Shown: positions 51,603 through 60,757 of the stretch, piece by piece | How positions within the stretch are numbered: position 1 is the stretch's first letter | Layout: each line of letters starts with the position of its first letter | DNA from: Micromonospora chokoriensis | GTDB taxonomy: Bacteria; Actinomycetota; Actinomycetes; Mycobacteriales; Micromonosporaceae | NCBI RefSeq assembly: GCF_900091505.1 | Contig: NZ_LT607409.1 | Coordinates: forward strand, 3,534,001-3,598,000 | Length of the DNA stretch: 64,000 nt | Direction: 5' to 3' | The notes under the pieces: generated by a model | The model's database searches: none | Told to the model about the DNA's origin: nothing | Seen by the model: only the letters and a program-made list of their open reading frames with translations | Position numbers and translations under genes: made by a program

Positions 51603-54600
51603 ATGGTTCGTACCGGTCGTGCTTCCTTCGCCCAGGAACGCCTCTACTTCCTCGATCAGCTCCAGCCCGGAAACCCGGCGTACGTGGTGGCCTTCGCGGT
51701 GCACCTGCGCGGTGCGCTGCGACCCGAGGCGCTGCGCACGGCCCTGACCCGGGTGGTCGCCCGGCACGACGCACTGCGCACCACGTTCGCGGTGGTCGAC
51801 GGTGTCCTCACCCAGCGGGTGTCGTCGACGGCCGCCGTGGACGTCGACATCACCGCCGACGGATGGGTCGATCGCGCCACCCAGGAGGCCCACCTGCGGA
51901 CGCTCGTCGCCGAGCAGGCCCGGCAGCCCTTCGACCTCGCCGACGGCCCGGTGGTACGGGCCTTCCTGCGCTCCTGGGGCCCGGACGAGCACGGCCTCGC
52001 GGTGCTCGTGCACCACATCGCCTGCGACGGGTGGTCGGTGGGTCTGCTCCTGCGGGACCTGGCCGCCGAGTACAACGCCACTGTCGACGGGTCGGTGGCC
52101 GCCTACGACGAGCCGGCCGAGTCCTATCTGGCGTACGCCGGGCGGCAGCACGAGACGTGGCGGCGGGACAGCTCGGGTCTCGACTTCTGGCGTGCCGCGC
52201 TGGTCGACGTGCCGCAACTGGCGCTGCCCACCGACTTCCCCCGCCCGAGCGTGCTCGGTACCAGCGGCGCGGTGCTGCGCCGCCCGGTCGAGCCGGAACT
52301 GGTGCGGCGGCTGGGGGAGTGGGGGCGGGCGCGGGGCGCGACGCTGTTCGCGGTGACGCTCGCCGCGTACGCCTCGGTGCTGTCCCGGTACGCGCGCCAG
52401 GACGAGGTGGTGGTCGGCGTTCCGGTGGCGAACCGGATGGACGACGCCGAGGAGCGCCTGGTCGGCTGTCTGGTCAACACGCTGCCGATCCGGCTCGACG
52501 TGTCCGGCCGGCCGAGCTTCACCGAGCTGGTGGACCGGGCCCGGCGGGCCAGCATGGCGGCCTTCGCCAACCAGGACGTGCCGTTCGAGCAGATCGTGCG
52601 GGCCACCGTGGGGGAGCGGCAGCTCAGCCACGCGCCGCTGTTCCAGACCTCGCTGACGGTGCAGAACTTCCCGTTCGCGTTCCCCGAGTTCGCCGGGGTA
52701 CGGCTGACCGAGGTCGACGTCGAGATCGACGTCACCAAGTTCGACCTGGGCCTGACCCTCGACGTCTCCACCGACGTGCCGTTCCTGCGCGCCGAGTACA
52801 GCACCGAGCTGTTCACGGCGGAGACCGTCGGCACGCTGCTCACGCACTACCTGACGTTCCTGCGGTCGATCGTCGACGAGGAGCAGCGGGAGCCGTCCAT
52901 GGTGGACGAGGCCGAGCGGGCGCAGCTCACCGTGGGGGTGAACCCGCCGCTCGCGTCGGCGTCGGTCAGGCACCCGTCGGTGCTGCGCCGCTTCGCCGAC
53001 CACGTGGCGGCGACCCCGGAGGCGGTGGCCGTACGCCACCGGGACGTCGAGATCACCTACGCCGAGCTGGACCGGTGGGCCGGGCGGATCGCGGCGGGCC
53101 TGGCCGACCGCGGTGTCCGCCCCGGCGTCCGGGTGGGACTGCTGCTCGGCCGTTCACCGGCAGTCGTCGCGGCGATCCTGGGCGTGTGGAAGCTGGGTGG
53201 CGTCTACGTGCCGCTGGACCCGGACTACCCGCGCCAGCGCCTTGAGCTGATCGCCGCGAACGCCGGGATGGCGGTGCTCGTGGTGGACCCGGAGACCGCC
53301 GAGGCGGCCGCAGCGCTGACCCGCGACAGCGGGACCCCTCTGGCCGACGCGCACACCCTCGACGGGGTTCCCGTGCGCGAGGAGACCTTCCCCGGGCCGG
53401 ACGACCCGGCGTACGTCATCTACACCTCCGGCTCGACGGGCGTACCCAAGGGGGTCCTGGTCGGGCACGGCGGCCTGGACGCGCTGAACAGCCCGACCCC
53501 GGCGGGCCTGGACGTCACGGCCGCCGACGTGTGGCTGGCGGCCAGCTCGTTCTCGTTCGACGCGTCGGTGTGGGAGATGTGGGGCGCGCTGACCACCGGC
53601 GCCCGGCTGGTCATCGCCGACCGGGTCGACCTGGTGGACCGGGAGCGGCTGGCCCGGCTGGTGCGTCGCGAGGCCGTCACCGTGCTGTTCCAGACCCCGG
53701 GCGCGCTCTACCGCCTGCTGCCGCCGTACCTGCGGACGCTCGACGCCGACGAGACCTCCCGCATCCGCTACGTCGTCCTCGGTGGGGAGGCGCTGAGCTG
53801 GTCGCGGCTGGCGTCGCTGATCGCGGACGCGCCGGGCCTGCGGACGGTGTTCGTCAACATGTACGGCATCACCGAGGGCACCATCCACGTCACGATCTTC
53901 CAGGCGTCGGCCGCCGACGTGCCCCGGGTGCGTGAGGGCGCCATCGGCGTGCCGTTGCCGTCGGGGCGCTGCTACGTCCTGGACGAGGACCTGCGACCGA
54001 CCGGGCTCAACGTGCCCGGGGAGCTGTACTGCGGCGGCGCGCTCGTCGCGCAGGGCTACCTGGACAACCCGGAGCTGACCGCAGCGCGGTTCCCGCCCGA
54101 CCCGTACGGCGGCGGGGTCATGTACCGCACCGGCGACGTGGTGAAGTGGGGCCTCGACGGGAGCATGGTGTACCTCGGGCGCAACGACACGCAGGTGCAG
54201 GTGCGCGGCTACCGCGTCGAGCTGGCCGAGGTGGAGGGCGCCCTGCTCACCCACCCGGCGGTGCGGTCGTGCGCCGTGGCCGCCGAGGACGACGAGCTCG
54301 TCGCGTTCGTGGTCGAGGGGATCGGCCCGGACGCCGAGCACGACCTGCGGGCGCACCTGCGCGAGACACTGCCGGCGTACATGGTGCCGTCGCGGATCCT
54401 GAGCGTCGCGAGCATCCCGCTCACCGCGCACGGCAAGGTGGACCTTCCCCGCCTGCTGGCCGACAGCCGCGCGGCACGGACCACCACCGCGCCGTCGCCG
54501 ACGCCCGCCGGTGTCGTCGGCACCGGGTTGGAGGAACGAATCCGGGCCTGCTGGGTCGAGGTGCTGCGGCGACCCGACGTCGGGCTGCACGACAACTTCT

Positions 54601-54830
54601 TCGACCTGGGCGGCCACAGCTTCGCGCTGATCGCGCTCCAGCAGCGGATGTCCGAGGAGGGGCTGGACGTCTCGGTGACCGACCTCTTCCGCTGCGGCAC
54701 GGTCGCCGGCTGCGCGGCGGCGCTGCGACAGGCCGCACCCGTCGTCGCGGACGCCAACGCGGCGCAGCGCCGCCAGGGCCGCGCCCTGCTGGCCGACCGG
54801 CGGCGCAGCGTGGGAGCCGGCCGTGGCTGA
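51603..54830 (+). CDS. NRPS module C-A-T
   Basis: 1075 aa from ATG 51603, chosen because the condensation domain begins directly (RASFAQERLYFLDQLQPG). C domain with intact HHIACDG (137-143). A domain with YVIYTSGSTGVPKG (about 604-617), NMYGITEGT and RTGDVVKWGLDGSMVYLGRN. Carrier DNFFDLGGHSF with pantetheine Ser near 1006. Reading A-domain pocket positions by eye gives about D-A-W-F-V-G-M-I-H-K; the last part resembles the Thr code (DFWNIGMVHK), but the specificity is uncertain. Being first with a C domain, it may start with an acyl chain. Overlaps the next gene by 8 nt. Confidence 0.93.
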   Translation: MVRTGRASFAQERLYFLDQLQPGNPAYVVAFAVHLRGALRPEALRTALTRVVARHDALRTTFAVVDGVLTQRVSSTAAVDVDITADGWVDRATQEAHLRTLVAEQARQPFDLADGPVVRAFLRSWGPDEHGLAVLVHHIACDGWSVGLLLRDLAAEYNATVDGSVAAYDEPAESYLAYAGRQHETWRRDSSGLDFWRAALVDVPQLALPTDFPRPSVLGTSGAVLRRPVEPELVRRLGEWGRARGATLFAVTLAAYASVLSRYARQDEVVVGVPVANRMDDAEERLVGCLVNTLPIRLDVSGRPSFTELVDRARRASMAAFANQDVPFEQIVRATVGERQLSHAPLFQTSLTVQNFPFAFPEFAGVRLTEVDVEIDVTKFDLGLTLDVSTDVPFLRAEYSTELFTAETVGTLLTHYLTFLRSIVDEEQREPSMVDEAERAQLTVGVNPPLASASVRHPSVLRRFADHVAATPEAVAVRHRDVEITYAELDRWAGRIAAGLADRGVRPGVRVGLLLGRSPAVVAAILGVWKLGGVYVPLDPDYPRQRLELIAANAGMAVLVVDPETAEAAAALTRDSGTPLADAHTLDGVPVREETFPGPDDPAYVIYTSGSTGVPKGVLVGHGGLDALNSPTPAGLDVTAADVWLAASSFSFDASVWEMWGALTTGARLVIADRVDLVDRERLARLVRREAVTVLFQTPGALYRLLPPYLRTLDADETSRIRYVVLGGEALSWSRLASLIADAPGLRTVFVNMYGITEGTIHVTIFQASAADVPRVREGAIGVPLPSGRCYVLDEDLRPTGLNVPGELYCGGALVAQGYLDNPELTAARFPPDPYGGGVMYRTGDVVKWGLDGSMVYLGRNDTQVQVRGYRVELAEVEGALLTHPAVRSCAVAAEDDELVAFVVEGIGPDAEHDLRAHLRETLPAYMVPSRILSVASIPLTAHGKVDLPRLLADSRAARTTTAPSPTPAGVVGTGLEERIRACWVEVLRRPDVGLHDNFFDLGGHSFALIALQQRMSEEGLDVSVTDLFRCGTVAGCAAALRQAAPVVADANAAQRRQGRALLADRRRSVGAGRG

Positions 54831-57078
54831 GCTGGACGACAGCGCCGCGGTGGCGGTGGTCGGCATGGCCATCCGGGTGCCCGGCGCCGACCGCGACCTG
54901 GACCGGTTCTGGCGACACGTCCACGACGGCGTCGACGCCGTCAGCGTCTTCACGCCCGAGCAGCTCGTCGGTTGGGGCGTACCCAAGGATCTGGTGGAGC
55001 GGCCCGGTTTCGTGCCGGCGCGGGCGGTCCTCGCCGAGGCCGACCGCTTCGACCACCGGCTGTTCAGCTACTCACCGTCGGACAGCGCCCTGATGGACCC
55101 GCAGCAGCGGATCCTGCTGGAGTGCGCGTGGGCGGCCCTGGAGCACGCCGGTCACCCGCCGATCGCCGCCGACGGCAACCGGGTCGGCGTGTACGTCGGC
55201 ACGGGCCTCAACGTCTACCTGCTGGACAACGTGTGGCCCAACGACCGCGCTGTCGAGGCGGCCGGCGGCCTGGGCGTGATCATCGGCAGCGACAAGGACT
55301 TCGCCGCCACCCGGATCGCCTACAAGCTGAATCTTCAGGGGCCGGCGCTGACCGTGCAGACCGCCTGCTCGACGTCGCTCGTCGCGGTGCACCAGGCGAC
55401 GCAGGCGCTGCTCACCTACGACGCCGACGTGGCACTGGCCGGCGCGGCCACCGTCGCCCCGCCGACCCGGCGCGGGCACCTGCACGAGCCCGGGGGCATC
55501 TTCTCCGCCGACGGTCGCTGCCGCGCCTTCGACGCCGCCGCCGACGGGACGGTTCCGGGCGACGGAGCGGGCGTGGTGGTGCTCAAGCGCCTCACCGACG
55601 CGCTGCGCGACGGCGACACGGTGCACGCGGTGATCCGTGGCTCCGCGGTCAACAACGACGGCGCCCGCAAGGCCGGCTTCACCGCGCCCGGCCCGACCGG
55701 TCAGGCCGCCGTCATCGCGGCGGCTCTGCAGGTGGCCGACGTCGACCCGGACACCGTGGGCCTGGTCGAGACGCACGGCACCGGCACCGCGCTCGGCGAC
55801 CCGATCGAGGTGGCGGCGCTGCGGCAGGTGTTCGACTCCGCCCGGCCCGACCGGACGCCCTGCGCGCTGGGTGCCGTCAAGTCGGTCGTCGGACACCTGG
55901 ACACCGCCGCCGGGGTGGTCGGCCTGATCAAGACGGTGCTGGCCCTGACCCACCGCACGATTCCCCCGATCGCTCACCTGCGTACGCCCAACCCGGCGAT
56001 CCGACTGGACGGCTCGGTGTTCGAGCTGCCGACGACCGCCCGACCCTGGGCGCCTGTCGACGGCGTACGCCGGGCCGGGGTGAGCGCCTTCGGCATCGGC
56101 GGCACCAACGCCCACGTGGTGCTGGAGGAGGCCCCGCCGGCCCGGCCCCGGCCCCGCCGGCACGTCCCGCAGCTCGTCCTGGTCTCCGCGAAGACCGCCG
56201 CGGCGGCGCAGGACAGCCTGGACCGGGTCACCGCGTTCGCGGCGGGAACCGCCCCCGGGGACCTGGCCGACCTCGCGTACACGCTGCGGACCGGCCGCGC
56301 CGAGCTGCAGTGGCGGGCCACCGTCCTGACCGGCGTGACCGACGGGGTTCCCCGGGTCGGCACTGTCGACGCGACGGCCCGGGCGCGCGGGGTGGCGCTG
56401 CACCTCACCGGGGCCGGTGAGCTGACCGGCAACCGACCCAACTACGACGCCGACCCGGTGTACCGGCGGACCGTCGACGAGGGCGTGGCGCTACTGCGCG
56501 GGCACGACCTGGACGATTCGGCCCGGCAACGCACCGACCGGCTGCTGGCCTGCGTCGGCCTGACCCGGTCGCTGCGCAGCCGGGGCGTCACCCCGCGCGC
56601 CCTGGCCGGTGACGGCGTCGGCGCGGTGGCCGCCGCCGTCGTGGCCGGGGTGATGTCACTCGCGGACGCGCTGGCGCTGCTGCGCGACACCGACGACCCC
56701 GGGGTACGCCTGCACCCCGCCGCTCTGCCCCTGCTCGTCGACGGGCGGCCCGACGACAGCGCCTTCTGGCGGGCCGCGGCCCGCCGCCCCCCGACGTCGA
56801 CGCCGCCGCCCGCCGTGCCCGACCCGGTGCTCTGGATCGAGGTCGGCACCACCGTCACCCCGCACCTGGACGCCGACCAGCCGCCGCTTCCCGCCAACCG
56901 GCACGCCCGCCTGTTGGCGACCGTCGGCGCGCTGTGGCAGCGGGGTCTCACCGACGCCTGGGACCCCGTGCACGACACCGGCCGCCGCCGGCTGCCCGCC
57001 CCCACCTACCCCTTCGCGGCCACCCGGCACTACCTGGACGCACCCGGAGCCGACCCGACCACAGAGAGGCGACACTGA
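54823..57078 (+). CDS. PKS: ketosynthase with degenerate acyltransferase
   Basis: 751 aa from GTG 54823. KS active residues intact: Cys182 in QTACSTSLVAVH, His318 in ETHGTGT, His358 in VGHLDTAAG. The C-terminal 300 residues have AT-like length and the PTYPFAATRHYLD linker, but the GQG motif is missing and the serine motif GHSxG is AGDGVG (595-600), so the AT cannot carry malonate. It therefore needs an AT in trans, perhaps that of the 60754 gene. No reductive domains. Its stop overlaps the carrier gene start. Confidence 0.92.
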   Translation: MAELDDSAAVAVVGMAIRVPGADRDLDRFWRHVHDGVDAVSVFTPEQLVGWGVPKDLVERPGFVPARAVLAEADRFDHRLFSYSPSDSALMDPQQRILLECAWAALEHAGHPPIAADGNRVGVYVGTGLNVYLLDNVWPNDRAVEAAGGLGVIIGSDKDFAATRIAYKLNLQGPALTVQTACSTSLVAVHQATQALLTYDADVALAGAATVAPPTRRGHLHEPGGIFSADGRCRAFDAAADGTVPGDGAGVVVLKRLTDALRDGDTVHAVIRGSAVNNDGARKAGFTAPGPTGQAAVIAAALQVADVDPDTVGLVETHGTGTALGDPIEVAALRQVFDSARPDRTPCALGAVKSVVGHLDTAAGVVGLIKTVLALTHRTIPPIAHLRTPNPAIRLDGSVFELPTTARPWAPVDGVRRAGVSAFGIGGTNAHVVLEEAPPARPRPRRHVPQLVLVSAKTAAAAQDSLDRVTAFAAGTAPGDLADLAYTLRTGRAELQWRATVLTGVTDGVPRVGTVDATARARGVALHLTGAGELTGNRPNYDADPVYRRTVDEGVALLRGHDLDDSARQRTDRLLACVGLTRSLRSRGVTPRALAGDGVGAVAAAVVAGVMSLADALALLRDTDDPGVRLHPAALPLLVDGRPDDSAFWRAAARRPPTSTPPPAVPDPVLWIEVGTTVTPHLDADQPPLPANRHARLLATVGALWQRGLTDAWDPVHDTGRRRLPAPTYPFAATRHYLDAPGADPTTERRH

Positions 57079-57344
57079 TGCGCGACGTACACGACCGGAC
57101 CTGGGTGGCCGAGTTCGAAGAACTGTGGATGGAGGTGCTCGGCGTCGACACCGTCGACGACGACGACGACTTCTTCGACCTCGGCGGCCACTCGCTCAGC
57201 GCGCTGCGCCTGAGCACCCTGATCCGCCAGGAACTCAACCTGGCGGTGATGTTCGGCCACGTGCTGGAGAACCCCCGCCTCGCCGACCTGCGCACTGTCG
57301 CGAGCGAGGTGCCGCTGGATCGGGCCGGGGCGGAGACCGCGTGA
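57078..57344 (+). CDS. Free-standing acyl or peptidyl carrier protein
   Basis: 88 aa from ATG 57078 (TGATG overlap with the KS gene). FFDLGGHSLSALRLSTLIRQ contains the pantetheine Ser. It would supply the carrier missing from the preceding KS protein. Stop codon overlaps the next ATG (TGATG at 57342-57346). Confidence 0.92.
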   Translation: MRDVHDRTWVAEFEELWMEVLGVDTVDDDDDFFDLGGHSLSALRLSTLIRQELNLAVMFGHVLENPRLADLRTVASEVPLDRAGAETA

Positions 57345-60300
57345 TGGTCGCCCCCGACCTCGCCGCCTGGGCGCCGCTCGCCGCACGGGTGCTCGGCGGC
57401 ACCCCCGATCAGGTACGCGCCATGGCCGCCACCGAGTCGTTCGTCGCCCTGGGCGGCACCTCGCTCCAAGCCATCGCCCTCGTCGCGCTGGGCCAACGCG
57501 AGCTGCGGGCGGACGTGGACAGCGCCCGCCTGCTGTCGGCGCTGCCGCTGGCCCAGGCCCTCGCCGGCGCCGTGGACTTCGTCGACACCGCCCCACCCGT
57601 CGTCGCGCGGCGGCCCGCCGAGCGGGAGCTGCTGCCGGGACAACGGTCCATGCTGGCCGCGCACCTGCTGGACCAGGACGCGCCGTACCACCTGATGTTC
57701 ACGGTGGAGGCCGACGGGCCCCTCGACCCGGCCCGGGTCCGGTGGGCGCTGCGCGAGCTGACCACCCGACACGAGGCGCTGCGGACCCGCTTCGTACGCG
57801 ACCCCCGCCAGGCCCGGATCGTGCTGCCCGCGCCCTACGAGCCGCGCCTGCTGCACCAGACGCTGCCCGACGACGACGCGGTACGCGCCGTGCACGACCT
57901 GTACGGCCCGACCGCCGCGCGTGTGCTGCGCCCGTTCGCGCAGCCACCCGTGGTGTTCGTGCTGACCCGAACCGGCCGGCGCGACCTGCTCACCATGCTG
58001 GTGCACCACACGGTCAGCGACGGTTGGAGCGTCGGGCTGGTCGCGCGGGAGTTCGCCGAGTTCTACGCCGGGGACGGCCCGACCGAGGCGGCCCCTTCGC
58101 CGGACTGGGTCGGCACCCGGCTCGCCGCGCAGGAGTCGTCCGGCGCGCTGCAGGCCGCTCTGACCCGGGTCACCGCGCGGCTGGCCGGGGCGCCGTGGAC
58201 GGTGACGCTCCCCACCGACCTGCCGCCGGTCGCCGAGGCCGACGGGCGCGGCTCCCGGCTGCGCTTCCACCTGGACGAGGCGGCGGCGGAGGCGACGACC
58301 GGGTTGGCCCGGGAGTGCGGGGTGACAGTCACGTCGGTGGCCCTGGCCGCCTGGGCGTTGACGGTGTCCCGCCGCGCCGGTCTGGACGATCTGGTGCTCG
58401 GGGTGCCGGCGGCGGGCCGGTTCGAGGCGGGCATGGACCGCCTGGTGGGCCTCTGCACCCGGGTCGTCCCGGTGCGCTGCGCGGCGACCGACGACAGCAC
58501 CGTCCGGGAGTTCGTCCGGGGGATCGCCGACGCCCTGGCCGCGGCGGTCGCCGACGCCGACGTGCCGTTCGAGACCGTCGTCTCCGCGCTGGGCGCCGGC
58601 ACCGACCCGGGCCGCAACCCGCTGGCCCAGCTCGGCTTCGCCGCCCACCACGAGCTGGTGCCCGACGAGCTGGTGGTGGGCGACCGTACCTGGCGGGTGC
58701 ACGAGGGCCACTGCGCCGGCGCGGTGTTCGACGCCCTGCTCTACCTCCAGTCGTGGTCGGATCGTCCCCGGTTCGCGCTGGAGTACGCGACAGCGCTGCT
58801 GACCGCCGCGGACGCCGGGGAGCTGGTCGAGTCGTTCCAGGCGGCGGTGCGGGAGCTGGCCGCCGACCCGGACGCGACGGTGCGGGACGTCACCACGCTC
58901 TCGGCGGGTCAGCGCGCCCGGTTGCGCGAGCTGGGCGCGGGCGGGACGTGCGACACCGCCGACGACGTGTGGCACCGGTTCGCGGCGTACGCGGAGTCGG
59001 CGGGCGAGCGGTGCGCGCTCGTCGACGCGCACACCGGGCTGACGCTCACCTACCGGGACCTGCACGACGCCGCCGTCGAGCAGTCCCGTCTCCTGCACGG
59101 CCACGGGGTGCGTGCCGGCGACGCGGTTCTCCTGGAGGTGCCCCGCTCGGCCGCCGAGGCGGTGGCGGTGCTGGGCGTGCTGCGCCTCGGCGCGCACTAC
59201 GTGGCAGTGGACCAGCACGCCACCGCCGAGTGGCGTACCCATCTCGCGGCGACCGTCGCGGCGCGGGCCCGCCTCGGTGTGGGCGAGCCCTGGCCGGGAG
59301 TCGTCGACTGCCCGCTCGTCGATCCGCGGACGCCCGTCGGGCCGGACCCGGTCGAGGCGGCGCCGAGCGACCCGGCGCGCACCGCGTACGTCTCCTTCAC
59401 GTCCGGTTCGACGGGCGTGCCCAAGGGCGTCGTCGTGCCGCACCGGGCGGTGCTGCGACTGGCCGACGACCCGGGGATGTTCGCCGAGCGGCCGGGTATG
59501 CGGATGCTGCGGCTGTCCCCGCTGGCGTTCGACGCGTCCACCCTGGAGCTGCTGGTGCCCCTGGCCACCGGCGACACGGTGGTGGTCTTCCCGCCGGAGG
59601 ACCCGACGCCACGCGGGCTGGCCGACGTCCTGAGCACCGCCGGGGTCACCCACGCCTGGCTCACCTCGGGCGTGTTCCACCTGGTCGCCGACCACCGTCC
59701 GGACGCGTTCGCCGGGTTGCGGCAGCTGTTCACCGGCGGGGGAGTGGTGTCACCGCCGCACGTGCGCCAGGTGTTGCGGGCCTGCCGGGGCCTGCGCCTG
59801 ACCAACGGGTACGGCCCCACCGAGAACACCACCTTCACCACCACGTACTCCGTAGAGCACGCCGACGCGACGCCCGACCCGCTGCCGATCGGTGCTCCGG
59901 TGCACGGCACCGACCTGTCCGTCGTCGACGCGTCGGGTCGTCCCGTCCCACCGGGCGCCGTCGGCGAACTGCTGACCGGCGGCACCGGGCTGTCCGACGG
60001 GTACCTGGGTGACCCGACGAGGACGGACGCCTCCTTCGTGCGCCACGACGGGGTACGCCGTTACCGCACCGGGGACCTGGTGCGCTGGGGCGCCGACGGC
60101 CACCTGCGCTTCCTGGGCCGCAACGACCGCCAGGTAAAGATCGCCGGACACCGGGTGGAGCCGGTCGACGTCGAGCGCCGGTTGCGGGCGCAGCCGGGCG
60201 TCCGCGACGCGGTGGTGTTCCCCACCGGTGATCCGGCGAGCGGGGTACGCCTCTGCGCGGCGCTCAAGCCCGACCCGGACGGCGTCGACGTGGCCGCCGT

Positions 60301-60757
60301 GCGCCGCGCGGTGGAGTCCGACCTGTCCCCCTACGCCCGGCCGCAGCAGTGGGTGACGGTGACCGAGTTCCCGCTGGACCGCAACGGCAAGGTCGACCTG
60401 CGGGCGCTGGGCGAACTGGCCCGACCGGCAGCGCTGCCGGAGACCTCGGCCGCCCCGCCGGAGACCTCGGCCGCGCCGGCCCGGGTTCCCGCCCAGCGCT
60501 CGGCGTCGCTGGCCGAGTTCGAGGAGCTGGTGACGGGCGCCTGGGTGGAGGCGCTGGGCACCGACGACTTCGACGTCGACGAGGCGTTCTTCGACGTCGG
60601 CGGTGAGTCGCTGCGCCTGGCGATCGTGCGCCGGTTGCTCCAGGAGCGGCTGGCCGGCCGGACCATCCCGCTCACCGACCTCTACCGCTTCCCGACCGTG
60701 CAGACGCTGGCCCGGCATCTGCACGCACAGACCGAGAGAGCAGGCGCACCCTCATGA
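57344..60757 (+). CDS. NRPS module T-C-A-T
   Basis: 1137 aa. Starts with a shortened carrier-like domain (FVALGGTSLQAIAL, Ser40), then C domain with HHTVSDG near 219, A domain with SFTSGSTGVPKG near 683 and NGYGPTENTTF, and carrier AFFDVGGESL near 1087. Pocket residues read by eye about D-A-L-W-F-G-G-T-F-K, close to known Val-type codes (DAFWIGGTFK). Tandem carriers (57078 plus this N-terminal one) are notable. A repeated PETSAAP linker precedes the last carrier. Ends in ATGA overlap with the next PKS. Confidence 0.92.
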   Translation: MVAPDLAAWAPLAARVLGGTPDQVRAMAATESFVALGGTSLQAIALVALGQRELRADVDSARLLSALPLAQALAGAVDFVDTAPPVVARRPAERELLPGQRSMLAAHLLDQDAPYHLMFTVEADGPLDPARVRWALRELTTRHEALRTRFVRDPRQARIVLPAPYEPRLLHQTLPDDDAVRAVHDLYGPTAARVLRPFAQPPVVFVLTRTGRRDLLTMLVHHTVSDGWSVGLVAREFAEFYAGDGPTEAAPSPDWVGTRLAAQESSGALQAALTRVTARLAGAPWTVTLPTDLPPVAEADGRGSRLRFHLDEAAAEATTGLARECGVTVTSVALAAWALTVSRRAGLDDLVLGVPAAGRFEAGMDRLVGLCTRVVPVRCAATDDSTVREFVRGIADALAAAVADADVPFETVVSALGAGTDPGRNPLAQLGFAAHHELVPDELVVGDRTWRVHEGHCAGAVFDALLYLQSWSDRPRFALEYATALLTAADAGELVESFQAAVRELAADPDATVRDVTTLSAGQRARLRELGAGGTCDTADDVWHRFAAYAESAGERCALVDAHTGLTLTYRDLHDAAVEQSRLLHGHGVRAGDAVLLEVPRSAAEAVAVLGVLRLGAHYVAVDQHATAEWRTHLAATVAARARLGVGEPWPGVVDCPLVDPRTPVGPDPVEAAPSDPARTAYVSFTSGSTGVPKGVVVPHRAVLRLADDPGMFAERPGMRMLRLSPLAFDASTLELLVPLATGDTVVVFPPEDPTPRGLADVLSTAGVTHAWLTSGVFHLVADHRPDAFAGLRQLFTGGGVVSPPHVRQVLRACRGLRLTNGYGPTENTTFTTTYSVEHADATPDPLPIGAPVHGTDLSVVDASGRPVPPGAVGELLTGGTGLSDGYLGDPTRTDASFVRHDGVRRYRTGDLVRWGADGHLRFLGRNDRQVKIAGHRVEPVDVERRLRAQPGVRDAVVFPTGDPASGVRLCAALKPDPDGVDVAAVRRAVESDLSPYARPQQWVTVTEFPLDRNGKVDLRALGELARPAALPETSAAPPETSAAPARVPAQRSASLAEFEELVTGAWVEALGTDDFDVDEAFFDVGGESLRLAIVRRLLQERLAGRTIPLTDLYRFPTVQTLARHLHAQTERAGAPS

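Noticed and set aside
56948..59695. 915-codon minus-strand frame opposite the NRPS genes
   Set aside because: Antisense shadow; NRPS core motifs on the plus strand explain the codon bias.
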